From: Bacillota bacterium
GTDB taxonomy: Bacteria; Bacillota; Clostridia; Peptostreptococcales; Anaerovoracaceae
Reading direction: 5' to 3'
DNA: 12,568 nucleotides
Assembly (NCBI GenBank): GCA_029266295.1
Contig: JAQSXD010000058.1
Location: forward strand, 1-12,568
The position numbers and the translations under genes are program-made. This document shows, in pieces, positions 6,611-12,568 of this stretch. Under the pieces are notes generated by a model. The model was not told where the DNA came from. It was given only the letters and a program-made list of their open reading frames with translations, and did no database searches. Position 1 is the first letter of the stretch. The number at the start of each line of letters is the position of its first letter.

Positions 6611-8004
6611 GAAAAGGAATCCGGGGAAGGCTGACTGCAAATTTTATGATTGTCATTCTGATTACTGTGGCAGTTTTGGAAGTTTTACTGATCTATATTG
6701 TTCAGCAAAATTACTATGGCAGTCTGAAAGGCAACCTGACGAATCAGGTGAAAATCAGTGCGGATATGTATTCGAAATATTATTCTGACGCATCGTTGGA
6801 AGACAATATTTTGTATAACGTAGACGCTTTTTGGAATCAGAGCAATGCAGAAGTAGAGATCATCGACAAGAGTGGCCGAATCGTTATGGATTCGCTTGGT
6901 ATGATTCCCAGCCCGGGAGAGCCCAAGGATGATATTCGAGATGCACTGAATAACCGTATGGGAGAATGGGTGGGTACCTTGAACGGTCAAAAGGTAATGG
7001 CCGTGGCCTATCCGTTGAAATCAGACGGAGAGATTGTCGGTGCCCTGCGCCTGATCGCTTCAACCGACGCGATCGATCAGGATATTCAAAATACCATAAA
7101 ACTATTCGTGGCAATCGGGATCGTCGTTGTTCTTCTGGTCGGCATGCTCAGTATTTTCCTTGCAAATACCATATTGATTCCTTTAAAAGAAGTGACCGCT
7201 GTGGCCGAGAGCATGGCAGCGGGAAATTTTCAAATTAAGAGCAGAAAGAAAAGGGATGACGAAATCGGCAAGCTTTCCGATACCCTGAATTATATGGCTG
7301 ATGAGATTACCAAAAAAGAAAAACTAAAGAATGAATTCATTTCGTCGGTTTCCCACGAGTTGCGTACGCCGCTTACCTCCATAATGGGCTGGGCTATCAC
7401 ATTGCAGAGTGAAAAATTCCAGCAAAAGGAGACATTGAATGACGGCCTCGGAATCATTGCCGAGGAGAGTGAGCGACTAACCCGGATGGTAGAAGAACTT
7501 TTGGATTTTTCCAAATTTGTTTCAGGCAGGATTAAACTTGAATACGGCACAGTAAATTTGATGACATTAATGGAGCATATTCGGAAACAGCTTACGCCCA
7601 GGGCATTACGGGAAAATATAAACTTTACCGTATCCTATCCGGAAAATATGCCGGAGCTGTTCACGGATGTTAACCGTATGAAACAGTTATTTATCAACAT
7701 TTTGGATAATGCCTTAAACTTTACCGCCGTAGGTGGAAGCGTTCATTTCCAGGCTGAAGTTTCTGAAAAAGAATATCGGTTTATCATTACGGATACCGGC
7801 TGCGGGATTGCCCCTGAGGAGCTTCCCATGGTGAAGGAAAAGTTCTACAAGGGAAAGAGCTCCCACTCGAAAAATGGAATCGGATTATCAATTTGTGAAG
7901 AAATCGTCACCTTAATGAAGGGGCGATTGGAAATAAGCAGCCAGGTCAATGTTGGGACCACAGTGGCTATTATACTGCCCAGAGAGGTGAAGGCAAATGG
8001 TTAA
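6607..8004 (+). CDS. Membrane sensor histidine kinase
   Basis: The 465-residue kinase has an N-terminal membrane segment (about residues 12-32), an extracytoplasmic sensor region of about 125 residues with a PAS-like core (EVEIIDKSGRIVMDS to GEIVGALRLIAS), a second membrane segment (about 163-188), HAMP, HisKA and HATPase domains. The phosphorylated residue is His250 (SSVSHELRTPLTS). The ATP-binding domain has Asn368 (NILDNALNF), DTGCGI (from Asp396) and GIGLSI (from Gly424). The start at 6607 is chosen over an in-frame ATG at 6577 because AGGAGG (6596-6601) lies five bases before it and its ATGA overlaps the regulator stop. The kinase 3' end overlaps the lipoprotein gene by 8 nt. The ligand is unknown; the coupled lipoprotein may assist sensing. 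Confidence 0.95.
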   Translation: MRKGIRGRLTANFMIVILITVAVLEVLLIYIVQQNYYGSLKGNLTNQVKISADMYSKYYSDASLEDNILYNVDAFWNQSNAEVEIIDKSGRIVMDSLGMIPSPGEPKDDIRDALNNRMGEWVGTLNGQKVMAVAYPLKSDGEIVGALRLIASTDAIDQDIQNTIKLFVAIGIVVVLLVGMLSIFLANTILIPLKEVTAVAESMAAGNFQIKSRKKRDDEIGKLSDTLNYMADEITKKEKLKNEFISSVSHELRTPLTSIMGWAITLQSEKFQQKETLNDGLGIIAEESERLTRMVEELLDFSKFVSGRIKLEYGTVNLMTLMEHIRKQLTPRALRENINFTVSYPENMPELFTDVNRMKQLFINILDNALNFTAVGGSVHFQAEVSEKEYRFIITDTGCGIAPEELPMVKEKFYKGKSSHSKNGIGLSICEEIVTLMKGRLEISSQVNVGTTVAIILPREVKANG

Positions 8005-9592
8005 AAAAGGCTTTCTTCTTCTGAGCGTACTATTTTTAATGACTCTTGCCGGATGCGCCGATCCTCCCGGTGCATCGGCAGGCAAGATCATCCCCCCGCC
8101 GAATCAGTCCAGTCCTCTTGGCGGTAAATGGGAGATTATGCAAGAGCTTGGAACCAGCGGATATGCCATTGAAACCACACAGCAATGGACAGGGGGCACC
8201 GTTCAGTTTGCCGAAGATGGAGTTGAAATAGGCGGTCATGTTTGGGACCGGCTAACATACAAGATAAAGCGGGTCAATGCAGCAGACTATTTAATGACAA
8301 AATACATCCCATTCACTGATGTATCTATCTCAGAGAGTCAGGAGGTGGATGTCATAACCGTCTATGCAGCTTCCAAATATCTGGGCGAGTTTATGAAGCT
8401 TAGTGATGAAAAAATGATTTCCTTTGTGCAAAACAAAGGACTTTTGCTTAAAAAGCTATCGGAAGAAGCTGACAGCTTTCTTGGTTTCCCGGACAGAAAT
8501 GCCCATGATCTCTATCAGGACAGCATTCAAGGGACTTCGGGAATTCTATTGGGAATCAAAATTCCCTACGGGTCTGGGTACCGTTACAGGACTCTCTGGA
8601 TATCAACCGACTATAATGACGTTCATCCAGTGCTTGCGTCCGATCAACTTTTCTTCCCGAGAACGAGCGGATTTTGGGAACTTCAAGTGCAGAGTGTGAC
8701 GGAAGAGGGCAAGACCGGAAATGTGCTGGCGGCCCGCAATGTGACCGCAAAAACCCTTGAAACCCATCCAAACCAGAGCGGGGGTGAGGAGGAGGAAAAC
8801 GAAACCAGCCAGGTCTCGATACCGGAAGGTAAGGATGCTGCGCAGAATTCAGGCAAGGATGCTCCAAAGGATATCCCAAAGGCTGCAGACACGGATGCTG
8901 CAAAAGATGCAGAAACAGAATATGAACCTGCAGCGAGGGTGATCAACTATATCGGAAACAACTACATTGCAATAGAAAAGCAGACAAAAGAAGGAAACCG
9001 GCTTCAGATACTCCCGGTGGATAAGCTGTCAATGACAACTGAAATAAAAATTCACGACCTGATGGGGCACAAAGGCCTAAGTGCTTATCTCAGTGCAAGA
9101 GAACGCGCGGTATCGGAACTGCGAAAGGATGGATTTTCCGCTCTTGAAGAAGCGGAGCTGGGGCAGAATTTCGGGCTGGTTCGCAAATATGGACACTGGT
9201 TCCTGGTGGGCAGGATAAATTATGAAACAGGAGGCACCTTTGAACATAGCGACTTTGATTTGAAGATCATCCCCCCTTCCAACCTGATTTATTATGATAC
9301 GCTTGTTCTAAGCTGGCATAATATTAAGGATCGGGTGCCGGATGCGTTGGATGCCTTTGCCTCTCCAAACAGGGACGTTGCCCTGGTAAAGACGAAAAAT
9401 AAAATCATCGTCTATCAGGTTGTTTCCGAACAGCTGGCAGAAACCCCACTTGCAGAAATTGATCTACAAGAAGGAACCAATGTTATTATGGCAGAATGGG
9501 CTACAGGATCTTATGTGGACAACTGGGAGAAATCCTTTCTTGCCTACGGTGCGAAGCCTATGCCTTCAGGTTATGTTAGAATTAAACAATAA
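7997..9592 (+). CDS. Lipoprotein of unknown function, two lobes joined by an acidic/basic linker
   Basis: The 531-residue product begins with a lipoprotein signal peptide (KKGFLLLSVLFLMTLAGC), with the lipobox LAGC and lipidated Cys20. It should therefore be anchored on the outer face of the membrane. Residues about 42-252 and 312-531 are beta-rich, globular-looking lobes. Between them lies a low-complexity charged linker (about 255-310) with repeated KDA-type units, GKDAAQNSGKDAPKDIPKAA. I do not recognise either lobe. The gene overlaps the kinase stop by 8 nt, with GAGAGGTG seven bases before the ATG, so the two are translated together. A strong terminator follows two bases after the stop, making this the last gene of the operon. 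Such a protein could bind the kinase sensor domain or sense envelope state, but this rests on position only. Confidence 0.85.
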   Translation: MVKKGFLLLSVLFLMTLAGCADPPGASAGKIIPPPNQSSPLGGKWEIMQELGTSGYAIETTQQWTGGTVQFAEDGVEIGGHVWDRLTYKIKRVNAADYLMTKYIPFTDVSISESQEVDVITVYAASKYLGEFMKLSDEKMISFVQNKGLLLKKLSEEADSFLGFPDRNAHDLYQDSIQGTSGILLGIKIPYGSGYRYRTLWISTDYNDVHPVLASDQLFFPRTSGFWELQVQSVTEEGKTGNVLAARNVTAKTLETHPNQSGGEEEENETSQVSIPEGKDAAQNSGKDAPKDIPKAADTDAAKDAETEYEPAARVINYIGNNYIAIEKQTKEGNRLQILPVDKLSMTTEIKIHDLMGHKGLSAYLSARERAVSELRKDGFSALEEAELGQNFGLVRKYGHWFLVGRINYETGGTFEHSDFDLKIIPPSNLIYYDTLVLSWHNIKDRVPDALDAFASPNRDVALVKTKNKIIVYQVVSEQLAETPLAEIDLQEGTNVIMAEWATGSYVDNWEKSFLAYGAKPMPSGYVRIKQ

Positions 9593-9593
9593 T

Positions 9594-9621
9594 AAAGTCC
9601 CGGAGAAATCCGGGACTTTTT
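9594..9621. terminator. Strong bidirectional intrinsic terminator
   Basis: A perfect 10-bp stem, AAAGTCCCGG (9594-9603) and CCGGGACTTT (9610-9619), encloses the 6-nt loop AGAAAT and ends in TTTTT (9617-9621). On the minus strand the same stem is followed by an ATTATTG tail, so it can also end the convergent beta-propeller gene, whose stop codon lies at 9623-9625. Confidence 0.93.
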
Positions 9622-9622
9622 G

Positions 9623-10636
9623 TTATAAAATCGCAAGGAATGCAGGGGCTGGGCCCACTGTCACATCAGCGGTTATCTGATTGGTTCGGGTATTGATGAT
9701 TGAAATCGTCGACTCAAATGTGTTGGTAATAACAAGCTGCTTTCCGCTGTTTGCTAATTCAGCACCATAGGGACCCTGACCTGCGGGGATGCGGGTAAGT
9801 TCACTATGGGTGAACGTGTCAAAAAGAGATACCGTATTATCATAACGGTTAGCACAGTACAGCCATCTCCCACAGGGGGTGAAGGCCAGCCCAACAGGAC
9901 CTTGCTGCGTGGGAATATTCTGCAAAGCTGGTTCTGCTAGCTGCACGTTTATGGGAGTAAGTGTATTTCCGTCCTCATTTGATACCATGGCCAGACGGTT
10001 TGTTGGGCTGACGCTCACACACTCGGTTCCCGCTCCTGCCGGCAGTACCTTTACAACAAGATTCACAGACAAGTCGATCACTGCAACCTGAGAAGTGTTG
10101 CGCAGCGTCACAAAAGCCAGCGTACCGTTTTGGGTGAAATCCAGCTGAAAACCGATGGAAGGAAGCGGAATTTCGGCTACTTTTTCTAAACTATAAGCAT
10201 TCAGTACGAAAACAACAGGTTCTCCGTAATGAACGACATACACATAGCGGCCGTCCCGGGTCACTCTGACCCCTGCCGGCTGAAGGCCCATGGGGATGGT
10301 TGTAATGGTCTCATTGATGCGAAGATCAATCAATGAAAGGGTGTTATCGAAAAAGTTTGTGACATACGCATAGGGTGCATGCCTGTTAATATCGATATCA
10401 AGAGGACCGACCCCTACGGTGATGTCAAAAAGTCTTTTTGCATCGTTCACATCCACTACGGTAACATAATTGCTCGCGTAGATGCAGATATATGCCAGAG
10501 CCGGTTTTGGGCATCTGGTAAAAATATTTCTTCTGATCGCTTCGTTGGGCTCAAAACTGCCTGCCGGAAGTGTTGCATTGATCTGTTTCAGATACTCTTT
10601 TCGGTTATCAAGCATGAGGCCGCTGGTAACGTTCAT
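9623..10636 (-). CDS. YVTN/YncE-type beta-propeller protein
   Basis: The 337-residue product consists almost entirely of about seven repeats of roughly 40 residues with the YVTN-type pattern, such as APYAYVTNFFDNTLSLIDL, RYVYVVHYGEPVVFVLNAY, WLYCANRYDNTVSLFDTFT and KQLVITNTFESTISIINTR. Each is followed by a strand and a GxGP/PxG turn. Such repeats fold into a seven-bladed propeller, usually a protein-binding or surface scaffold without enzymatic activity. The start at 10636 (MNVTSGLML) is favoured because AAAGGAG lies eight bases upstream; an ATG at 10693 would add 19 residues without a ribosome binding site. No signal peptide or anchor is visible, unlike many exported members, so the protein may be cytoplasmic or on the spore. 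The gene is monocistronic. Confidence 0.88.
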   Translation of the reverse strand: MNVTSGLMLDNRKEYLKQINATLPAGSFEPNEAIRRNIFTRCPKPALAYICIYASNYVTVVDVNDAKRLFDITVGVGPLDIDINRHAPYAYVTNFFDNTLSLIDLRINETITTIPMGLQPAGVRVTRDGRYVYVVHYGEPVVFVLNAYSLEKVAEIPLPSIGFQLDFTQNGTLAFVTLRNTSQVAVIDLSVNLVVKVLPAGAGTECVSVSPTNRLAMVSNEDGNTLTPINVQLAEPALQNIPTQQGPVGLAFTPCGRWLYCANRYDNTVSLFDTFTHSELTRIPAGQGPYGAELANSGKQLVITNTFESTISIINTRTNQITADVTVGPAPAFLAIL

Positions 10637-10747
10637 GTGAAAAACTCCTTTATTAAAATTACTTTGGGTAATGATCGCCCCTCTGAATTCCATTTTATGT
10701 TTAAATTTCGCTATTTGGTACAGTGGACGCCAGGCGTAAGGGGATTA
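10637..10747. other. Divergent intergenic region, propeller side
   Basis: This stretch holds the ribosome binding site of the propeller gene (minus-strand AAAGGAG) and an A/T-rich segment. On the minus strand CATAAAATG (10699-10691) is preceded by AC at 18 bp, a weak match to sporulation-type promoters; no clear sigma-A promoter for the propeller gene is seen. Confidence 0.3.
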
Positions 10748-10776
10748 TTGACAAAAACAAGAAAAAACCGTATCCT
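10748..10776 (+). promoter_or_regulatory. Sigma-A promoter of the TetM-like gene
   Basis: A perfect -35 TTGACA (10748-10753), exactly 17 bp, then TATCCT (10771-10776; four of six matches). Transcription would start near 10782-10784, which leaves a leader of about 235 nt before the GTPase start codon at 11017. No other convincing promoter is seen between here and that gene. Confidence 0.75.
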
Positions 10777-10791
10777 TTAAGACAAGAGAAT

Positions 10792-10809
10792 ATGAATAAT
10801 TTTGATTAG
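10792..10809 (+). CDS. Five-codon leader ORF (MNNFD)
   Basis: ATG AAT AAT TTT GAT TAG begins about 10 nt after the predicted transcript start and is preceded by the weak SD-like AAGAGA. Its stop codon (10807-10809) overlaps the first bases of the terminator hairpin at 10808-10831. A ribosome held on the last codons or the stop would cover the 5' arm of that hairpin and keep it from folding. Very short ORFs placed like this are known in translation-dependent attenuators of ribosome-targeting antibiotic resistance genes. An ORF of five codons can occur by chance, so its translation is unproven. Confidence 0.4.
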   Translation: MNNFD

Positions 10810-10831
10810 AGGGGTTTTCGAACTCCTTTTT
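10808..10831 (+). terminator. Terminator-like hairpin in the leader (probable attenuator)
   Basis: The stem AGAGGGGTT (10808-10816) and AACTCCTTT (10821-10829) pairs over 9 bp with two G-U pairs, closed by a TTCG tetraloop and running into TTTTT (10827-10831). No plus-strand gene precedes it: the neighbour is transcribed away on the minus strand. Its position about 25 nt after the promoter start point therefore suggests early termination of the TetM-like transcript rather than the end of another gene. The T-tract is short, so termination is probably partial. Confidence 0.6.
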
Positions 10832-10878
10832 ACGTCGATGATAGAATGGATGAACAGGAAACGTCCGTAGGAGGAACA

Positions 10879-10935
10879 GTGGGTGACGAACTTATACTGA
10901 AAAGTGAAATCGGCAAGGGAACTCCTGAATCATAA
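10879..10935 (+). CDS. Possible second leader peptide, 18 codons, GTG start
   Basis: GTG (10879) follows AGGAGG (10869-10874) by four bases and opens an 18-codon frame, MGDELILKSEIGKGTPES, ending at TAA (10933-10935). The TAG stop of a short upstream frame beginning at 10838 overlaps this AGGAGG. AGGAGG is the best ribosome binding site in the leader, better than that of the main gene. The peptide resembles nothing I know. It may be a regulatory leader peptide or an accident of the purine-rich leader. Confidence 0.3.
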   Translation: MGDELILKSEIGKGTPES

Positions 10936-10966
10936 TGAAAGGTTAACGCAGGAGATTGCGATTCAG
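10925..10966 (+). repeat. Inverted repeats in the TetM-like leader
   Basis: CTGAATC (10925-10931) pairs with GATTCAG (10960-10966), and the overlapping CTCCTG (10922-10927) pairs instead with CAGGAG (10949-10954). The two stems exclude each other. The octamer GAACTCCT occurs both here (10919-10926) and as the 3' arm of the upstream hairpin (10820-10827). Confidence 0.45.
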
Positions 10967-11016
10967 TTATCAGATATTTATTTCTAGAGAAAGAGATTAA
11001 AGGACTACGATAATAT

Positions 11017-12568
11017 ATGAAAAAACTGGCCATTGGAATATTGGCACATGTAGATGCCGGAAAAACAACCCTGTCTGAAAGCATCCTGTATCTAAGCGGT
11101 AAGCTCGGAAAGCAGGGAAGGGTAGATAATAAGGATGCTTTTTTGGACAACCATGATCTTGAAAGGGCAAGAGGAATCACCATCTTTTCAAAGCAAGCAG
11201 TTTTTGAGATCGGTGATCTTCAGGTTACGCTGCTTGATACGCCGGGACATGCGGACTTTTCTGCTGAGATGGAACGAACGCTGCAGGTACTGGATTATGC
11301 CATTTTAGTCATCAGCGGGGCAGATGGCGTTCAGAGCCATACAAAAACACTATGGCGGCTTTTGGAATACTATGGAATTCCGGTATTTCTCTTTATCAAT
11401 AAAATGGATCAGGAACGAGCAGATCGGGAAACGCTGATGGCAGAACTGAAAAAGCAGCTGGATGAAGGCTGTATTGACTTCGATGAACCTGATGGGTTTC
11501 ATGATCAGCTGGCAATGAGTGACGAGATCATGCTGGAAACCTTTCTTGAGAATGGACATATCGAGACAGCACAGATCCGAACAGCTGTCAGTCATCGGCG
11601 AGTCTTTCCGTGCTGCTTTGGCTCTGCGCTGAAAAATGATGGTGTGAGGCAATTGCTTCAGAATATTCAACTTTTAACAGAGACACCTACCTATTCCCCT
11701 GAATTCGGAGCGAGGATCTTTAAGATCACCAGGGATGATCAGGGAAACCGCCTTACCCATTTGAAGCTCACAGGAGGAAGCCTAAAGGTTAAGGATCTTC
11801 TGAAAGGTGACGGCTGGGAAGAAAAAGTGAATCAGATCCGCATCTATTCGGGACAGAAATACGAAACAGTCAGCGCACTGGAAGCAGGCTCTATTTGTAC
11901 CGTTACAGGTCTCAGTCAAGCAAAGCCGGGAGAAGGGCTGGGGATAGAAACGGCAACCTCGACACCGTTACTGGAGCCGGTGCTTACCTATCAGATGATT
12001 TTGCCGGAGGGCTGCGATCCGAGAGGATTCCTTCCCAAAATACGGCAGCTGGAAGAAGAGGTGCCTGAGCTGCACATCCTTTGGAATGAGCCGCTGCAGG
12101 AAATACAAGTCCAGATTATGGGTGAGGTACAAATTGAAATTTTACAAAGCACCATTGAAAGCCGGTTCGGCGTTGCCGTCAGCTTTGGTGAAGGAAGGAT
12201 TTTGTATCGGGAGACCATCGCCAGTCTTGTTGAGGGTGTCGGCCATTTTGAACCCCTTCGCCATTATGCTGAAGTTCATCTCCTGATGGAACCGGGGGAG
12301 CAGGGAAGCGGGCTGCGATTTCAATCTGAGTGCAGTGAGGACTTGCTGGCGAAAAATTGGCAGCGATTGATCCTATCCCATTTGGAGGAGAAGTCCCACA
12401 AGGGTGTTTTGACCGGAGCACCAATTACTGATATGAAAATTGCGCTGGTATCAGGAAAAGCGCATAATAAGCATACAGAAGGCGGAGATTTTCGGGAGGC
12501 AACCTATCGCGCGGTGCGTCAGGGGCTGATGGAGGCGGAGTCGGTTCTTTTGGAACCCTACTATTCCT
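11017..12568 (+). CDS. TetM/EF-G-like translational GTPase, 5' part
   Basis: The frame runs uninterrupted from ATG 11017 to the window end, showing 517 residues; TetM-type proteins are about 640 residues, so the C-terminus is missing. The GTPase domain has all G motifs: AHVDAGKTT (10-18), ERARGIT (49-55), DTPGH (74-78), NKMD (128-131) and GSALK (202-206). A translation-factor domain II follows (ARIFKITRDDQGNRLTHLKLTGG), then domain III/IV regions including GEVQIEILQSTIESRFGV and YRETI. The arrangement matches ribosomal protection proteins, which bind the ribosome and displace tetracycline using GTP. Identity to TetM appears moderate, so it may be a divergent paralogue with another role, and no resistance can be claimed from sequence alone. 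The ribosome binding site AAAGGA (10999-11004) is 12 bases from the ATG, rather far. A long leader with attenuator-like structure precedes it. Confidence 0.88.
   Translation, partial: MKKLAIGILAHVDAGKTTLSESILYLSGKLGKQGRVDNKDAFLDNHDLERARGITIFSKQAVFEIGDLQVTLLDTPGHADFSAEMERTLQVLDYAILVISGADGVQSHTKTLWRLLEYYGIPVFLFINKMDQERADRETLMAELKKQLDEGCIDFDEPDGFHDQLAMSDEIMLETFLENGHIETAQIRTAVSHRRVFPCCFGSALKNDGVRQLLQNIQLLTETPTYSPEFGARIFKITRDDQGNRLTHLKLTGGSLKVKDLLKGDGWEEKVNQIRIYSGQKYETVSALEAGSICTVTGLSQAKPGEGLGIETATSTPLLEPVLTYQMILPEGCDPRGFLPKIRQLEEEVPELHILWNEPLQEIQVQIMGEVQIEILQSTIESRFGVAVSFGEGRILYRETIASLVEGVGHFEPLRHYAEVHLLMEPGEQGSGLRFQSECSEDLLAKNWQRLILSHLEEKSHKGVLTGAPITDMKIALVSGKAHNKHTEGGDFREATYRAVRQGLMEAESVLLEPYYS

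Noticed and set aside
8835..8915. Repeated GGATGCT units in the lipoprotein gene as a tandem repeat array
   Set aside because: The units are irregular and follow from the KDA-type low-complexity linker; no true array period is present.
8556..8946. Long minus-strand frames opposite the lipoprotein linker
   Set aside because: They run antisense to the low-complexity linker, have biased Pro/Ser/Ala composition and no ribosome binding site.
10637..10693. 19-residue N-terminal extension of the beta-propeller
   Set aside because: No ribosome binding site precedes the ATG at 10693, while AAAGGAG is well placed for the ATG at 10636.

Overview
The window looks like chromosomal DNA of a moderate-to-low GC, Gram-positive-type anaerobe, most likely a member of the Clostridia. 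This is an inference from AGGAGG-type ribosome binding sites before nearly every gene, a PadR/DUF2812 pair, an OatA-like wall acyltransferase, a lipobox lipoprotein, a TetM-like GTPase and sigma-A-type promoters. I see no tRNA or rRNA gene, insertion sequence, CRISPR array or phage gene, and I cannot name the species.

Layout. The 3' end of a uracil-DNA glycosylase family gene (1-465, +) ends at a hairpin. A small conserved-looking protein of unknown function follows on the minus strand (514-912). Next is a PadR-family repressor gene (1135-1464, +), whose promoter is overlapped by a perfect 38-bp palindrome. It overlaps a DUF2812-type membrane protein gene that is split by an in-frame TGA (1448-2656, +). 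The endonuclease IV gene nfo (2610-3467, -) converges on it and overlaps its 3' end. A two-domain OatA-like acyltransferase (3717-5807, +) follows, then a tightly packed OmpR-type response regulator, sensor kinase and lipoprotein (5897-9592, +) that ends at a strong bidirectional terminator. A YVTN-type beta-propeller gene lies on the minus strand (9623-10636). The window closes inside a TetM/EF-G-like GTPase gene (11017 onward, +).

How the genes may work together. The acyltransferase, two-component pair and lipoprotein form a plausible cell-envelope sensing and modification unit. Three OmpR-type tandem repeats lie in front of the acyltransferase gene, so the regulator may control it. PadR probably represses its own promoter through the palindrome, but its DUF2812 partner appears inactivated by the stop codon. 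UDG and nfo are both base-excision repair functions but are not adjacent.

The most unusual region is the 235-nt leader of the TetM-like gene (10783-11016). A good promoter is followed within about 50 nt by a five-codon open reading frame whose stop codon lies at the foot of a terminator-like hairpin. After that come a second small reading frame with a strong ribosome binding site and an alternating series of CTCCT and AGGAG segments that can pair in mutually exclusive ways. No plus-strand gene lies upstream, so the terminator makes best sense as an attenuator that links expression of a ribosome-protection-type GTPase to the state of translation.
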